Below are positions 27,586 through 36,449 of a stretch of 64,000 nt of DNA, one piece after another. The first letter of the stretch is position 1. Every line of letters starts with the position of its first letter. The stretch is from Leptothermofonsia sichuanensis E412 (GTDB lineage Bacteria; Cyanobacteriota; Cyanobacteriia; Leptolyngbyales; Leptolyngbyaceae). The stretch is from contig NZ_CP072600.1 of NCBI RefSeq assembly GCF_019891175.1, positions 2,170,001 to 2,234,000 on the forward strand, written 5' to 3'. The position numbers were made by a program, and so were the translations under genes. The notes beneath the pieces were generated by a model that ran no database searches, was not told the DNA's origin, and saw only the letters and a list, made by a program, of their open reading frames with translations.

Positions 27586-28221
27586 TTAGCTGGAGCGTCC
27601 CGATGCCTTACCAGACTCTTTCACCGTTCCCACCAGGCAGGCTCCAGCAAAATTAGCCCCCTCCAGGTTGGCGTTGTCTAACTCGGCACAGAGCAGGTTT
27701 GCCCCTGAAAAGTTGGCTCCTGCCAGGTTTGCCCCTTGCAGGTCCGCTTCTTCCAGGTTGGCTTCGGCTAAGAGGGCACCCTGTAAATCCGCCTGACTCA
27801 GGTTTGCCCCCTGCAAGTTAGCGTTACTCAGATTTGCCCCCCGCAGGTCAGTCCCGCGCAGATCAACGCCCTGGAGGTTAACGCCCATCAGGTTGGCACC
27901 ACTGAGAAAAGCACCGGAGAGGGTTGCTCGATGCAGGCGCGATCGCATCAGGTTTGCCCCCCGCAGATTTGCCCCCCGCAGGTCAGCTTCTGTCAAATCT
28001 GCCTGCATCAGATTGGCTCCCATCAGGCTGGCACGCAGGTCTGCCCTGACGAGTTGACAGCCAATCAAGTTCGCCCCTTCCAGGGATGCCCCACTCAGGA
28101 TCGACCGGCTCAGGTCCGCCCCGGTCAGCTTTGCCCCAGCCAGGTTGATGCCCTGGAGGTTTTGTTGCGCCAGGTCGGCGTCTTCTAAATCAGCACCGGG
28201 AAGGAGTTTTGCCGTCGACAT
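27586..28221 (-). CDS. Pentapeptide-repeat protein
   Basis: A 211-residue protein made almost entirely of A(D/N)LXX pentapeptides from about residue 10 to 200, for example ADLEDADLAQQNLQGINLA. Such sequences fold into a right-handed four-sided beta helix. There is no signal peptide, membrane segment or second domain, so a cytoplasmic location is likely. The family is very large in cyanobacteria and mostly of unknown role; some members mimic DNA and protect gyrase, but nothing here shows that. The final 10-15 residues (VKESGKASGRSS) leave the repeat pattern. Confidence 0.92.
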   Translation of the reverse strand: MSTAKLLPGADLEDADLAQQNLQGINLAGAKLTGADLSRSILSGASLEGANLIGCQLVRADLRASLMGANLMQADLTEADLRGANLRGANLMRSRLHRATLSGAFLSGANLMGVNLQGVDLRGTDLRGANLSNANLQGANLSQADLQGALLAEANLEEADLQGANLAGANFSGANLLCAELDNANLEGANFAGACLVGTVKESGKASGRSS

Positions 28222-28264
28222 GGTCTTAATTGCTGAGGAGTGTGGATTGATTAACGAACGACAG

Positions 28265-28337
28265 GAGGCTCTGCCTCCAGGTTTAGCATGAGGCAGAGCC
28301 TCACCAGGGGCATTTCCAGGCAGAACCTGGAAACGAG
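28265..28337. repeat. Dispersed double-hairpin repeat (AACGAG type), copy 2
   Basis: GAGGCTCTGCCTC (28265-28277) pairs perfectly with GAGGCAGAGCCTC (28290-28302). TTTCCAGG (28313-28320) pairs with CCTGGAAA (28326-28333), followed by CGAG. The same two-hairpin plan is found at 12793-12845. Confidence 0.7.
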
Positions 28338-28413
28338 AGGTTTTTCCCTAAATAAAGTAGGTTTTTCCCTAAATTAAAGTTACACATGGCGATACTAAGC
28401 CGTAATCAATAAA

Positions 28414-28495
28414 ACCACAAAGACACATTGGCGCAGCCTGCCCAACGGGCACAGGACACCAGGAACTTACTTTGTGTCCTTTGTGCCTTCGTGGT
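28414..28495. repeat. Dispersed ACCACAAAG hairpin repeat, copy 2
   Basis: Left arm ACCACAAAGACACA (28414-28427); right arm ends TTTGTGTCCTTTGTG and TTCGTGGT (about 28470-28495). It is an imperfect hairpin of the family seen at 10280-10336 and 41123-41178. Confidence 0.7.
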
Positions 28496-28804
28496 TATTC
28501 CTACAGGTTATTAAATCCTCGATCCTGAGAAGAGTAATCAAGCGTTAATCCATTCTATAGCGGTGTCCAGCAACTTCAGGACAGGTTAAAGAGTACCTGT
28601 TAGGGCTGAAGGATGTCAGGGAATCCTTGAGTTCAAGTCTGCGAAATCTACCTGAGCACAGCAATTTTTACCTGTTCAAGGGCTATTCCCTTCCGGTTTC
28701 GGGACTAAGCCATGAATATACTATATCCGATAAAAATTATCCGAAAAAATTGCTGTTCTATGACCCTGTAACCCTATGATTGCTCACCTGACCTGGGGAA
28801 ATCC

Positions 28805-30136
28805 ATGAAAGATCACCACCATCACGCGCACGATCCTGATCTGAATTCTCACCACCATTCGCCGGGTGACTGCCAGGAGAATCACCCGGCGGAACCACAA
28901 AAGGCTGCTCCGGTTCCGCCAGATGATGACTCCCTGGAAGAGCATCCCCAGTTTCTTTCTAAACAATCCCGGCGGGCATTTCTGGCATCCACCGCCGCTA
29001 TGGCTGCCATCACAGCCTCCAGTTGTTCGAGCCGGGGATTTAATCGAGATCCGGAGGAGGCGAAACAGGAAACCATTGCAGCGGGGGAAGCGATTCGCAG
29101 TGCAGGCAATTTTCACACACTCAAGGCAACCTCTCAAACTTGCTTCTGGGGCTTTTTTGACAAAACACTGCCCCCCGTTTTGACGATTGAGTCGGGTGAT
29201 ATTGTCTATGTCGAAACCCTGACCCACCATGCCGGTGATGCCCCTGACCTGCTGATGGATGATGGCACCAGGGAAGTCTATGACCGGCTCACTGACCGGG
29301 GGCCAGGGGTGCATATTATGACGGGACCGATCGCCGTTAAAGGGGCGGAACCGGGTGACACACTGATGGTCAGAATTCTCAATGCCCAACCCCGCCTGCC
29401 TTATGGCAGCAATGCGGCTGCCCATTGGGGCTATCTCTACAACACCTTCAAAAAAGAACGAATCACCATCTATCGATTAGATGTCATGGCTGGACTGGCC
29501 CAACCCATCTTTGGCTATGACTTCAAAGATCTCCCTCTGTACAACAAGCCAGGCCATATCATTCAGCCAAATAAAGGCGCACGACAGGATTTCAAATCCA
29601 GGGTTGCGATTCCGCTGCGTCCCCACTTTGGTGTCATGGGGGTTGCTCCGGCGGAAAGTGGACGGATTAATAGCATCCCGCCCGGTCCCTTTGGTGGCAA
29701 CATCGACAACTGGCGCATTGGTGCAGGGGCCACAATGTACTATCCCGTCTTTAACAAAGGGGCAAACTTCTATGTCGGGGACCCCCATATGGCGCAGGGG
29801 GATGCGGAACTGGCCGGGACGGCGATCGAAGCTTCGATGAATGGTTACCTGCAAATCTTTGTACTCAAAGATTTCCCAATTACCAACCCCATCCTGGAAA
29901 CCGATGCTCACTGGATTACCCATGGCTTTAATGAGGATTTGAACAAAGCTATGCGGCAGTGTGCCGAACAAATGATGGACTTTCTGCAAACGAAGAAGAA
30001 GATCAGTGCGGATGAGGCTTACAGCATCATTTCGGCAGGGGTTGATTTTGGGGTGACCCAGGTTGTGGATATCCGGCAGGGGTGCCATGCCGCTCTGCCC
30101 AAGAATATCTTTGTGCCAGCGCCCTATCAGGGGTAA
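28805..30136 (+). CDS. Tat-exported acetamidase/formamidase-family protein with His-rich leader
   Basis: A 443-residue protein. Residues 1-28 are rich in histidine (DHHHHAHD, then SHHHSPGD) and precede a twin-arginine signal at 55-75 (SRRAFLASTAAMAAITASS). Cys74 behind it could be a lipid-attachment site, though the lipobox is poor. The mature part has acetamidase/formamidase family features: THHAGDAPDLL, then TGPIAVKGAEPGDTLMVRI and PPGPFGGNIDNW. The family hydrolyses short amides to acid and ammonia and is usually cytoplasmic, so export is notable. No alternative start lies between the His-rich leader and the Tat motif. It leads a cluster of four same-strand genes with a BMP lipoprotein and two histidine kinases. 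Confidence 0.85.
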   Translation: MKDHHHHAHDPDLNSHHHSPGDCQENHPAEPQKAAPVPPDDDSLEEHPQFLSKQSRRAFLASTAAMAAITASSCSSRGFNRDPEEAKQETIAAGEAIRSAGNFHTLKATSQTCFWGFFDKTLPPVLTIESGDIVYVETLTHHAGDAPDLLMDDGTREVYDRLTDRGPGVHIMTGPIAVKGAEPGDTLMVRILNAQPRLPYGSNAAAHWGYLYNTFKKERITIYRLDVMAGLAQPIFGYDFKDLPLYNKPGHIIQPNKGARQDFKSRVAIPLRPHFGVMGVAPAESGRINSIPPGPFGGNIDNWRIGAGATMYYPVFNKGANFYVGDPHMAQGDAELAGTAIEASMNGYLQIFVLKDFPITNPILETDAHWITHGFNEDLNKAMRQCAEQMMDFLQTKKKISADEAYSIISAGVDFGVTQVVDIRQGCHAALPKNIFVPAPYQG

Positions 30137-30179
30137 TGCCCGTGCCGATGTAATTGATTGTGGTGGATTGCCATTTACC

Positions 30180-31175
30180 ATGAATAGACTTATCGGGTTG
30201 TTCAGATCCAGCACGCTGGCAGTTCTTGCCGGGTTGATGGTCAGTTGTAACGGAATAGAGACGGAACCGGATCGAGCCTTGGCCAGTAATTTCAAAGTGG
30301 CGGCAGTTTTACCCACTGAAGTTAACGATCAGGCTTTGAGTGAGTCTGCCTATCAGGGGCTGAAGCTGATTGAAAAGCAACTGGTTGCCAAAACTGCTTA
30401 CACCAGTCAGGTTGCTGACCTGCCGGTAACTCAGATGCGAAATATTTTCAGTCAGTATGCCGAACAGGGCTTTGATTTTGTGATTGGGAAAAGCGAAACT
30501 TATATTTCCGCTGTGGAAGCGATCGCGCAGCAGTTCCCGCGCACAAAATTTGCCATTGTGGCCGCCTATCCAGGAAATAACTTCAATGTCGGCAGTCTCT
30601 CATTCCGGGATGGTGAACTGGGCTATCTCTGTGGAGTCGTTGCGGCGTTAAAAAGCACCACCGGCCAGATTGCCTTTATTGGCGATGTCGATTTACCCGC
30701 TTCCAGGAAAGTTGCCCTGCTATTTGAACGGGGAGCAAGATCCGTCCAGTCTGGTATTACAGTCCGGACCCAATGGATAGGCAACCCCAATCCAACCAGG
30801 GCAAAGGAGGTTGCCCAACGGCAGATCCGGGAGGGTAGCGATGTTCTCCTGGTCAGAACAGAGCAGATGGATGAGGTCATCCATCAAGCAGCGGGGGAAT
30901 TGAATACCTATACGGTTGGGTGGGGCAAAGATTGGTACGACGTGGCTCCCGGAACAGTACTGACCAGTGGCATTCAGCGCCTGCCCGAATTACTGCTGCA
31001 AGGTGCCAGTCTGGTGCGCCTGGGGCGCTGGGAAGGGAAGCCATACAGATTTGGGTTGCGGGAAGGGGTGCAAGACCTGGCTCCCTTTCGAGGAGCACTC
31101 ACCCCTGAGGAAGCGAGGACTGTACAGCAAGTCAAAGAGGACATTCTGACGGGCAAGGTAGATGTTTCCCTATAA
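30180..31175 (+). CDS. BMP-family (PnrA/Med-type) substrate-binding lipoprotein
   Basis: A 331-residue protein. The start is the ATG at 30180; the frame extends to 30063 but overlaps the acetamidase gene. A lipoprotein signal ends in LAGLMVSC (Cys near residue 23). The mature part follows the BMP fold: FKVAAVLPTEVNDQALSESA, then FDFVIGKSE, FAIVAAYPG, LGYLCGVVAA and GQIAFIGDV. BMP proteins bind nucleosides or similar small ligands for ABC importers. No permease or ATPase gene is adjacent, so this one may work as a sensor partner or with distant transport genes. It lies 43 bases after the acetamidase and 20 before the hybrid kinase. Confidence 0.85.
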   Translation: MNRLIGLFRSSTLAVLAGLMVSCNGIETEPDRALASNFKVAAVLPTEVNDQALSESAYQGLKLIEKQLVAKTAYTSQVADLPVTQMRNIFSQYAEQGFDFVIGKSETYISAVEAIAQQFPRTKFAIVAAYPGNNFNVGSLSFRDGELGYLCGVVAALKSTTGQIAFIGDVDLPASRKVALLFERGARSVQSGITVRTQWIGNPNPTRAKEVAQRQIREGSDVLLVRTEQMDEVIHQAAGELNTYTVGWGKDWYDVAPGTVLTSGIQRLPELLLQGASLVRLGRWEGKPYRFGLREGVQDLAPFRGALTPEEARTVQQVKEDILTGKVDVSL

Positions 31176-31195
31176 GAAGATGGAGGAGGGCTTCA

Positions 31196-33889
31196 GTGGC
31201 GCGACTATTGCATAACCATCAGAATAAAAAACCAGTTGAGCACACTCCCAGTCCGATTGCCCACTCCAGCCGTAAACTACGCCGTTTGTTGTGGCAATCC
31301 TCGATCGCCAATCAGCTCTGCGTCGGATTGGTCTGCCTGGTGGCTTCCAGCCTGCTGGTGACCGGGGGAATGCTGATCTATTCCAGCTATGAGGTACAGC
31401 AGCAACAGTCAAAACTGCTACAGCGGGAGCGATCGCGGGCAGCAGCTGGGGCAATCAATGCCTACATGGATGACTTAATCCGCAAGCTGAACTATGTGGG
31501 CAGGATTCGGGGCCTGACCAACCTGCCACCCGCCATGCAACAGACCCTATTGGAAGCCCTCACCCGCAACAATGATGCCTATGAGATGGTGGCAATCATT
31601 AACAACACGGGCACTCCAGTCTCGGTCATTACTCCCTATGCCCAGTTGCGAATTGGCAGTTTTGCCAGCACCCCACTCTTTCGGCGGGCATTTAAGCACC
31701 AGGAAGATTTTGTCGATACCGTGGACTTTGGTGCAGACGGCAACCTTTCCACCATGCTGGCAGTCCCCATTCGGAATAAACAGGATGTGGTGGACGGCGT
31801 TCTGGCAGCTAAAGTCAATTTACGGTTTCTGGATTTCGTCGTTTCCAAAACAAAAGTGGGGAAGACGGGCTATACCTACGTCATCGACAATCGCAATATA
31901 GTGATTGCCAGAGCCAGAACCGCCAATGATTACCGCTCTGGGCTGGAGGACATTAGCCATCGCCGATTTGTAAAGCAATTTTCCCTGACCACAGCCACCC
32001 CACCCATGATTTACCAGGGATTGCATAATCAGGAAGTCCTGGGAGCCACCGCGATCGTGCCCACAACCTTCTGGCGCGTGGTTGTCGAATTGCCCACGGA
32101 GGAAGCCTACCAGGCCATCCGCAACTCTATCTGGGCAACATCGGGTGTGCTGGGCATTGCCACCCTGGTAGCCGCCGGGCTGGGTTTTTTGATGTCTCGC
32201 CGGATCATTTCCCCTTTGCAGAAACTCACCGCTGCCGCTGTTGGAATCAGTAACGGCGACCTTAGTATCCAGGTCAAGACCCGTGCCAACAACGAACTGG
32301 GAGTCCTGGCAAGTTCTTTTAACAAAATGGCACGGCAGTTGCAGGAGTCCTTCACTGCCCTGGAAAAGACAAACGAAGACCTGGAACAGCGCGTTGCCCA
32401 GCGCACGATGGAGTTGCAGGAGGCAAAGGAAGCGGCTGATGCGGCTAACAGTGCCAAAAGCGAGTTTCTGGCAAACATGAGCCATGAATTGCGCACGCCC
32501 CTCAACGGCATTCTGGGGTACGCCCAAATTCTGGAGCGATCGCCCACGATGGTGCCTAAAGATCTGCGTGGTATCGACATCATCCGCCAATGCAGCACCC
32601 ACCTGCTTACCCTGATCAATGACATTCTCGACCTCTCCAAAATTGAAGCCCGCAAACTGGAACTGTGTCCCAGTGAGTTTCACTTTCCTTCCTTTTTGCA
32701 GGGAATTGCTGAAATTTCCCAGGTACGGGCAGAGCAGAAACGACTTGCCTTTGTGTATCAGGTGTCTCCCGATGTGCCCACGGGAGTCTACGCCGACGAA
32801 AAACGCCTGCGCCAGGTATTGATCAACCTGCTCGGTAATGCGATCAAATTTACCGAAGCGGGCAGCGTCACCTTTCGAGTAGAGGTGCTGGAAAAGCAGT
32901 CGCCAGCCAGCATAGACGGGCAGGGAATTCCGTCCACCCGCCATAAAATCCGCTTCCAGGTAGAGGATACTGGGATTGGAATGAAAGCGGAACACCTGGA
33001 AAAAATCTTTCTGCCGTTTGAGCAGGTGGGGCAGGTTAAACAACAGGCAGAGGGTACTGGCTTAGGGCTGGCAATCAGCCAGAAAATTATTGAAATCATG
33101 GGTTCAACGATTCAGGTCAAAAGCTATCCAGGAGAGGGCAGCATGTTCTGGATTGACCTGGACCTGATGGAAGCCAGCGAGTGGGTACAAACGGGACTGG
33201 CACTGAATCAGAAGCGGATTAAAGGCTACCAGGGGGACAGGAAAAGAATTCTGGTGGTAGATGACAAATGGGAAAATCGCTCGGTTGTCCTGAATTTGCT
33301 GGAACTACTGGGGTTTGATGTCATCGAGGCAGACAATGCGCCCGACGCCTTCAGCAAAGCGCTGTCATCCCCGGTGGATGTGATCATTACAGAGCCGCAT
33401 GTGCATGGAATGGAGGAACTGGAACTGATCCACAAACTCTGTGCTGCCGAAGAATTGCAGGAAACCATCATTATCGTCTCCTCTGCCAGCGTGTTTGAAA
33501 GTGACCAGCGCAAATTTATGCAGGCAGGGGGAGCGGATTTTCTGCCTAAACCGGTGCAGGCAAACGACCTGCTCTACATTCTGCAAAAGCATCTTCACCT
33601 GGAGTGGATCTATGAGCAGGAGGCGGAACCAATTACGCTGATTCAGCCCCCTTCAGACACTTCAAACATCTCTGCTGCAACGATGACCCTGCCAGCTTCA
33701 GAAGACCTGAAAACGCTGTATGACCTGGCCATGAAGGGGCGAGTCAAAAGCCTGATTGACCATCTAGAATCCCTGGAGCAAGCCAGCGCTCACCTTACCC
33801 CCTTTGCCAATCATCTGCGCCAACTGGCCAGAGGTTTTCAGGTTCAACGAATTCAGGAATTTATTCGATCGCAGATGGCAGATGCCTAA
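31196..33889 (+). CDS. Cache/HAMP hybrid histidine kinase with altered receiver domain
   Basis: An 897-residue sensor kinase starting at GTG, supported by GGAGGAGGG upstream. Order: TM helix (about 41-64), an extracytoplasmic Cache-like sensor (about 75-300), second TM (about 312-334), HAMP (335-390), coiled coil, HisKA with His430 (NMSHELRTPLNG), HATPase (about 535-655; NLLGNAIKF, DTGIGM, GTGLGLAI) and a receiver domain (685-800). The receiver keeps the acidic pair Asp689/690, Ser763 and Lys785, but the phospho-acceptor position is Glu733 (VIITEPHVHG). A C-terminal helical module of about 65 residues ends the protein. The ligand is unknown; the neighbouring BMP lipoprotein is a candidate partner. 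Confidence 0.9.
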   Translation: MARLLHNHQNKKPVEHTPSPIAHSSRKLRRLLWQSSIANQLCVGLVCLVASSLLVTGGMLIYSSYEVQQQQSKLLQRERSRAAAGAINAYMDDLIRKLNYVGRIRGLTNLPPAMQQTLLEALTRNNDAYEMVAIINNTGTPVSVITPYAQLRIGSFASTPLFRRAFKHQEDFVDTVDFGADGNLSTMLAVPIRNKQDVVDGVLAAKVNLRFLDFVVSKTKVGKTGYTYVIDNRNIVIARARTANDYRSGLEDISHRRFVKQFSLTTATPPMIYQGLHNQEVLGATAIVPTTFWRVVVELPTEEAYQAIRNSIWATSGVLGIATLVAAGLGFLMSRRIISPLQKLTAAAVGISNGDLSIQVKTRANNELGVLASSFNKMARQLQESFTALEKTNEDLEQRVAQRTMELQEAKEAADAANSAKSEFLANMSHELRTPLNGILGYAQILERSPTMVPKDLRGIDIIRQCSTHLLTLINDILDLSKIEARKLELCPSEFHFPSFLQGIAEISQVRAEQKRLAFVYQVSPDVPTGVYADEKRLRQVLINLLGNAIKFTEAGSVTFRVEVLEKQSPASIDGQGIPSTRHKIRFQVEDTGIGMKAEHLEKIFLPFEQVGQVKQQAEGTGLGLAISQKIIEIMGSTIQVKSYPGEGSMFWIDLDLMEASEWVQTGLALNQKRIKGYQGDRKRILVVDDKWENRSVVLNLLELLGFDVIEADNAPDAFSKALSSPVDVIITEPHVHGMEELELIHKLCAAEELQETIIIVSSASVFESDQRKFMQAGGADFLPKPVQANDLLYILQKHLHLEWIYEQEAEPITLIQPPSDTSNISAATMTLPASEDLKTLYDLAMKGRVKSLIDHLESLEQASAHLTPFANHLRQLARGFQVQRIQEFIRSQMADA

Positions 33890-33962
33890 TAGGAGATGGG
33901 GTCAGTTTGGGAATCCTGCCTTAAAGATGGCAAAGGGTAGAAATGATAAGAGAGCACAGATT

Positions 33963-35390
33963 ATGATTCAAACGCAGGACATGGGAGTTGTTTTGGTCGT
34001 TGACGACAACCCGACCAATTTAGAGGTTCTTTCCAATGCACTGACAAGTTTTGGCTATGAGACGGCAGTGGCAAACGATGGCGAAGGGGCGATCGCCCAA
34101 ATTGCCTATGACCCGCCCGATCTGATTCTGTTGGATGTGATGATGCCGGGAATCGACGGGTTTGAAACCTGTCAGCGGTTGAAGATGAACCCGGCTACCC
34201 AGGATATTCCAGTGATTTTTATGACTGCCCTTTCCGACACGGCGGATAAGGTGAAAGGGCTGAATTTAGGTGCCGTGGACTACATCACCAAGCCGTTTCA
34301 ACAGGAGGAAGTACTGGCACGGGTGAAACTGCACCTCAGACTCAAAAATCTGGCGCATAGCCTGGAGCAGCAAAATGAGCTGCTGAAAGTCGAAGTGGAA
34401 GAACGCCGGATGGCAGAAGCCTCTCTCCACCGATTAACCCAGGAATTGGAACAACGGGTTGCCGAACGCACTGCCGACCTGTCTAAAGCCTTGCATGAGT
34501 TGCAGCAAACTCAGATTCAGCTTGTTCAAAGTGAAAAGTTATCCAGCCTGGGGCAACTGGTTGCCGGAATTGCCCATGAAATCAATAATCCTGTCAACTT
34601 TATTGCGGGTAACCTGATCCATATTGATGAATATACTCAGAACCTGCTGGAATTTATTCGCCGGTTTGAAGAAAACTATCCAGACCCCTCCCCCCCCCTG
34701 AAACACTATCTGGAAGAAATTGACCTGGAGTTTCTCAAGCAAGACCTGGAAAAAATCGTCAGTTCAATGAAGTTGGGGGCTGATCGCATCCGCCAGATCG
34801 TCCTCTCCCTGCGCAACTTCTCGCGCCTGGATGAAGCAGAGTTTAAAGCCGTCGATATCCATGAAGGCATCGACAGTACCCTGCTGATTCTGCACAATCG
34901 CTTAAAGTCAAAACCAGACCATCCTGAAATTCAGGTGGTTAAGGAATACGGTAATCTGCCAGCCATTGAGTGCTATGCCGGCCAATTGAACCAGGTGTTC
35001 ATGAATCTTTTGAGCAATGCGATCGATGCTCTGGAAGAAAGTGCAACCTTCAAAGAGTTGAATGCTGAGTCCAGCCAGAATGCTGCCTGCCCCCCTGCTC
35101 ACCCCACCATCACCATCCGCACTGAAGTGGCAGAACCGGACTTTATTACAATCACAATTGCCGATAATGGACCCGGCATACCAGAAGAAGTCAGAAAGCG
35201 TTTGTTTGATCCCTTTTTCACCACGAAACCAATCGGTAAAGGAACGGGATTGGGACTATCCATCAGCCATCAGGTCGTGACCGAAAAACACAGGGGTTCC
35301 CTCTGGTGTGTCTCAGAACCAGGCAGGGGAGCGGAGTTTTGGATTAAGCTGCCCATTCATCAGGTGCCCGTGCAGGCGACCGCGGCATAA
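33963..35390 (+). CDS. Receiver-histidine kinase (REC-HisKA-HATPase)
   Basis: A 475-residue soluble protein. The start is chosen at 33963 because the REC domain begins directly after it; upstream in-frame codons to 33804 overlap the previous gene, and an ATG at 33927 is a weaker option. The REC domain (residues 8-125) is intact, with Asp14/15, Asp58 (LILLDVMMPG) and Lys110. A coiled coil (130-190) leads to HisKA with His205 (GIAHEINNPVNF) and a HATPase with NAIDAL, DNGPGIP and GTGLGLSI. This is a typical second-stage phosphorelay kinase: it can accept a phosphoryl group on Asp58 and then control its own kinase core. It follows the hybrid kinase by 73 bases. Confidence 0.92.
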   Translation: MIQTQDMGVVLVVDDNPTNLEVLSNALTSFGYETAVANDGEGAIAQIAYDPPDLILLDVMMPGIDGFETCQRLKMNPATQDIPVIFMTALSDTADKVKGLNLGAVDYITKPFQQEEVLARVKLHLRLKNLAHSLEQQNELLKVEVEERRMAEASLHRLTQELEQRVAERTADLSKALHELQQTQIQLVQSEKLSSLGQLVAGIAHEINNPVNFIAGNLIHIDEYTQNLLEFIRRFEENYPDPSPPLKHYLEEIDLEFLKQDLEKIVSSMKLGADRIRQIVLSLRNFSRLDEAEFKAVDIHEGIDSTLLILHNRLKSKPDHPEIQVVKEYGNLPAIECYAGQLNQVFMNLLSNAIDALEESATFKELNAESSQNAACPPAHPTITIRTEVAEPDFITITIADNGPGIPEEVRKRLFDPFFTTKPIGKGTGLGLSISHQVVTEKHRGSLWCVSEPGRGAEFWIKLPIHQVPVQATAA

Positions 35391-35488
35391 TTGCAGCGAA
35401 TGGCCCCGCCCTGATCGCAGACAGGACTAACCCGCCAGCAGAAACAGACTTTCGGCTGGAATCAGCCGCCGCAATCCCTGGTTCAATC

Positions 35489-35587
35489 AGCGTCGGTACA
35501 GAAATCGGATTTCTTCTGTCGGATGCTCAAATTTCGTTGAATGCTCTACGAGAAATCCGATTTCTTGAAATTCTGTACCGATGCGCT
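35489..35587. repeat. Long inverted repeat with 8-base interruption
   Basis: The left arm, 35489-35514 (begins AGCGTCGGTACAGAAATCGG), pairs with the right arm, 35551-35587 (AGAAATCCGATTTCT, then TGTACCGATGCGCT). The right arm carries an extra TGAAATTC and small mismatches near the tip. It sits between the kinase gene and a convergent gene and could act as a terminator for either. Confidence 0.65.
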
Positions 35588-35616
35588 GACTGGAAAATGT
35601 CAGAAGGCAGAGGACA

Positions 35617-35650
35617 AGAAAAGCTATTTTTATAGAAAAGCTATTTTTAT
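35617..35650. repeat. Perfect 17-base tandem duplication
   Basis: AGAAAAGCTATTTTTAT occurs twice without a gap (35617-35633, 35634-35650) in the kinase/nuclease-fold intergenic region. Confidence 0.85.
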
Positions 35651-35697
35651 AATTGGGGGAGAGCGCAGATCATGGGAAGTTAGGGAAAAATCAGGTT

Positions 35698-36318
35698 TCA
35701 AGTTTCTGTGAATACGGGCAAACCCAGGCCATGAATCAAAATGCCAAGAATTTTGTTGAGATCGGGTGAGATGTAATAGTCGGTCAGGTCGATCGAGACG
35801 ATGTTATGCTCCAGTTTGAGGAATTTCCAGATCTCGCCCGTGGTAATGGCTCCATAGATGGCATCAATGGCTTGTTCTTCCTGCTGGTTAAACCGTTGAG
35901 CGGCAACCATTCCGGCGATACATTGACCTAATCCGGCTTTGATATTCTCATTCTTCGCTTCGGTAATCAGAATCACGGGGGCATTGATCGTCAGTTGTTC
36001 TTTGGAGCGACTGAGGATGTAATCGCAATATCCGACCAGTCCGGTTTCGGCATCAACGTTGAAGTCCACCCCCGAAAACAGGCTGATCTGCCCTCTAGCC
36101 TGTCGGCGGACTTCTAACAAAACGGGGGTAATGATCATTTCCGATCGCGCTTTTTCAGTGTTGATGGCGATCGCCAGTTGCACAGTTTCTTGCAGGGTCC
36201 TGTTGAGCAAATCGCCACTGGCAACCGGGTCAACTGCGGCAAACAGATTGGAGTGCTCATTCACCTGTAACCCAAAGTCCTTTTTAACTTTTTGCAGGGT
36301 AAAGTCGCTGTATGCCAT
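35698..36318 (-). CDS. Conserved hypothetical protein with PD-(D/E)XK nuclease-like core
   Basis: A 206-residue soluble protein. The order Glu60, Asp99 (GYCDYIL), Glu120-x-Lys122 (ILITEAKNENIKAGLGQC) and Gln132 follows the PD-(D/E)XK nuclease core pattern, where the Asp and the ExK bind the metal. The surrounding strands (GLVGYCDYILS, APVILITEAKN) and the helix with Gln (GLGQCIAGMVAAQ) fit that fold. Proteins of this sort are common in cyanobacteria and often not shown to be active. No restriction-modification partner or transposase is adjacent, so a specific role cannot be assigned. The assignment is by motif reading only. Confidence 0.6.
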   Translation of the reverse strand: MAYSDFTLQKVKKDFGLQVNEHSNLFAAVDPVASGDLLNRTLQETVQLAIAINTEKARSEMIITPVLLEVRRQARGQISLFSGVDFNVDAETGLVGYCDYILSRSKEQLTINAPVILITEAKNENIKAGLGQCIAGMVAAQRFNQQEEQAIDAIYGAITTGEIWKFLKLEHNIVSIDLTDYYISPDLNKILGILIHGLGLPVFTET

Positions 36319-36449
36319 ACGTTTGCCAATTACCTGAGTTGTTTCCCTACCATCCCCAAGACTGCATTGAGATACTGCTTAGCCTGCATTATTCATGCGT
36401 AATCGCAGAAGGCAGACAGACCACTCTTGTCTAACAAGAGAGCAACTAG

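Larger units (their letters stand above)
28222..28804. other. Repeat-rich intergenic region before the acetamidase gene
   Basis: About 580 bases between divergent genes. The first half is two dispersed repeats (28265-28337 and 28414-28495, listed separately). There is also a short direct duplication of AGGTTTTTCCCTAAAT around 28338-28378. The second half (28500-28804) must hold the promoter of the acetamidase cluster; the A/T-rich stretch ACTATATCCGATAAAAATTATCC at 28718-28740 is the most promoter-like part, but I cannot assign boxes. Confidence 0.5.

Noticed and set aside
31820-33043. 407-codon minus-strand frame opposite the hybrid kinase
   Set aside because: The plus-strand frame encodes an unmistakable Cache-HAMP-HisKA-HATPase protein over the same bases; the minus frame has no protein-like features.
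33804-33962. Upstream extension of the REC-kinase frame
   Set aside because: It overlaps the preceding kinase gene and has no domain; the REC domain starts directly after 33963.
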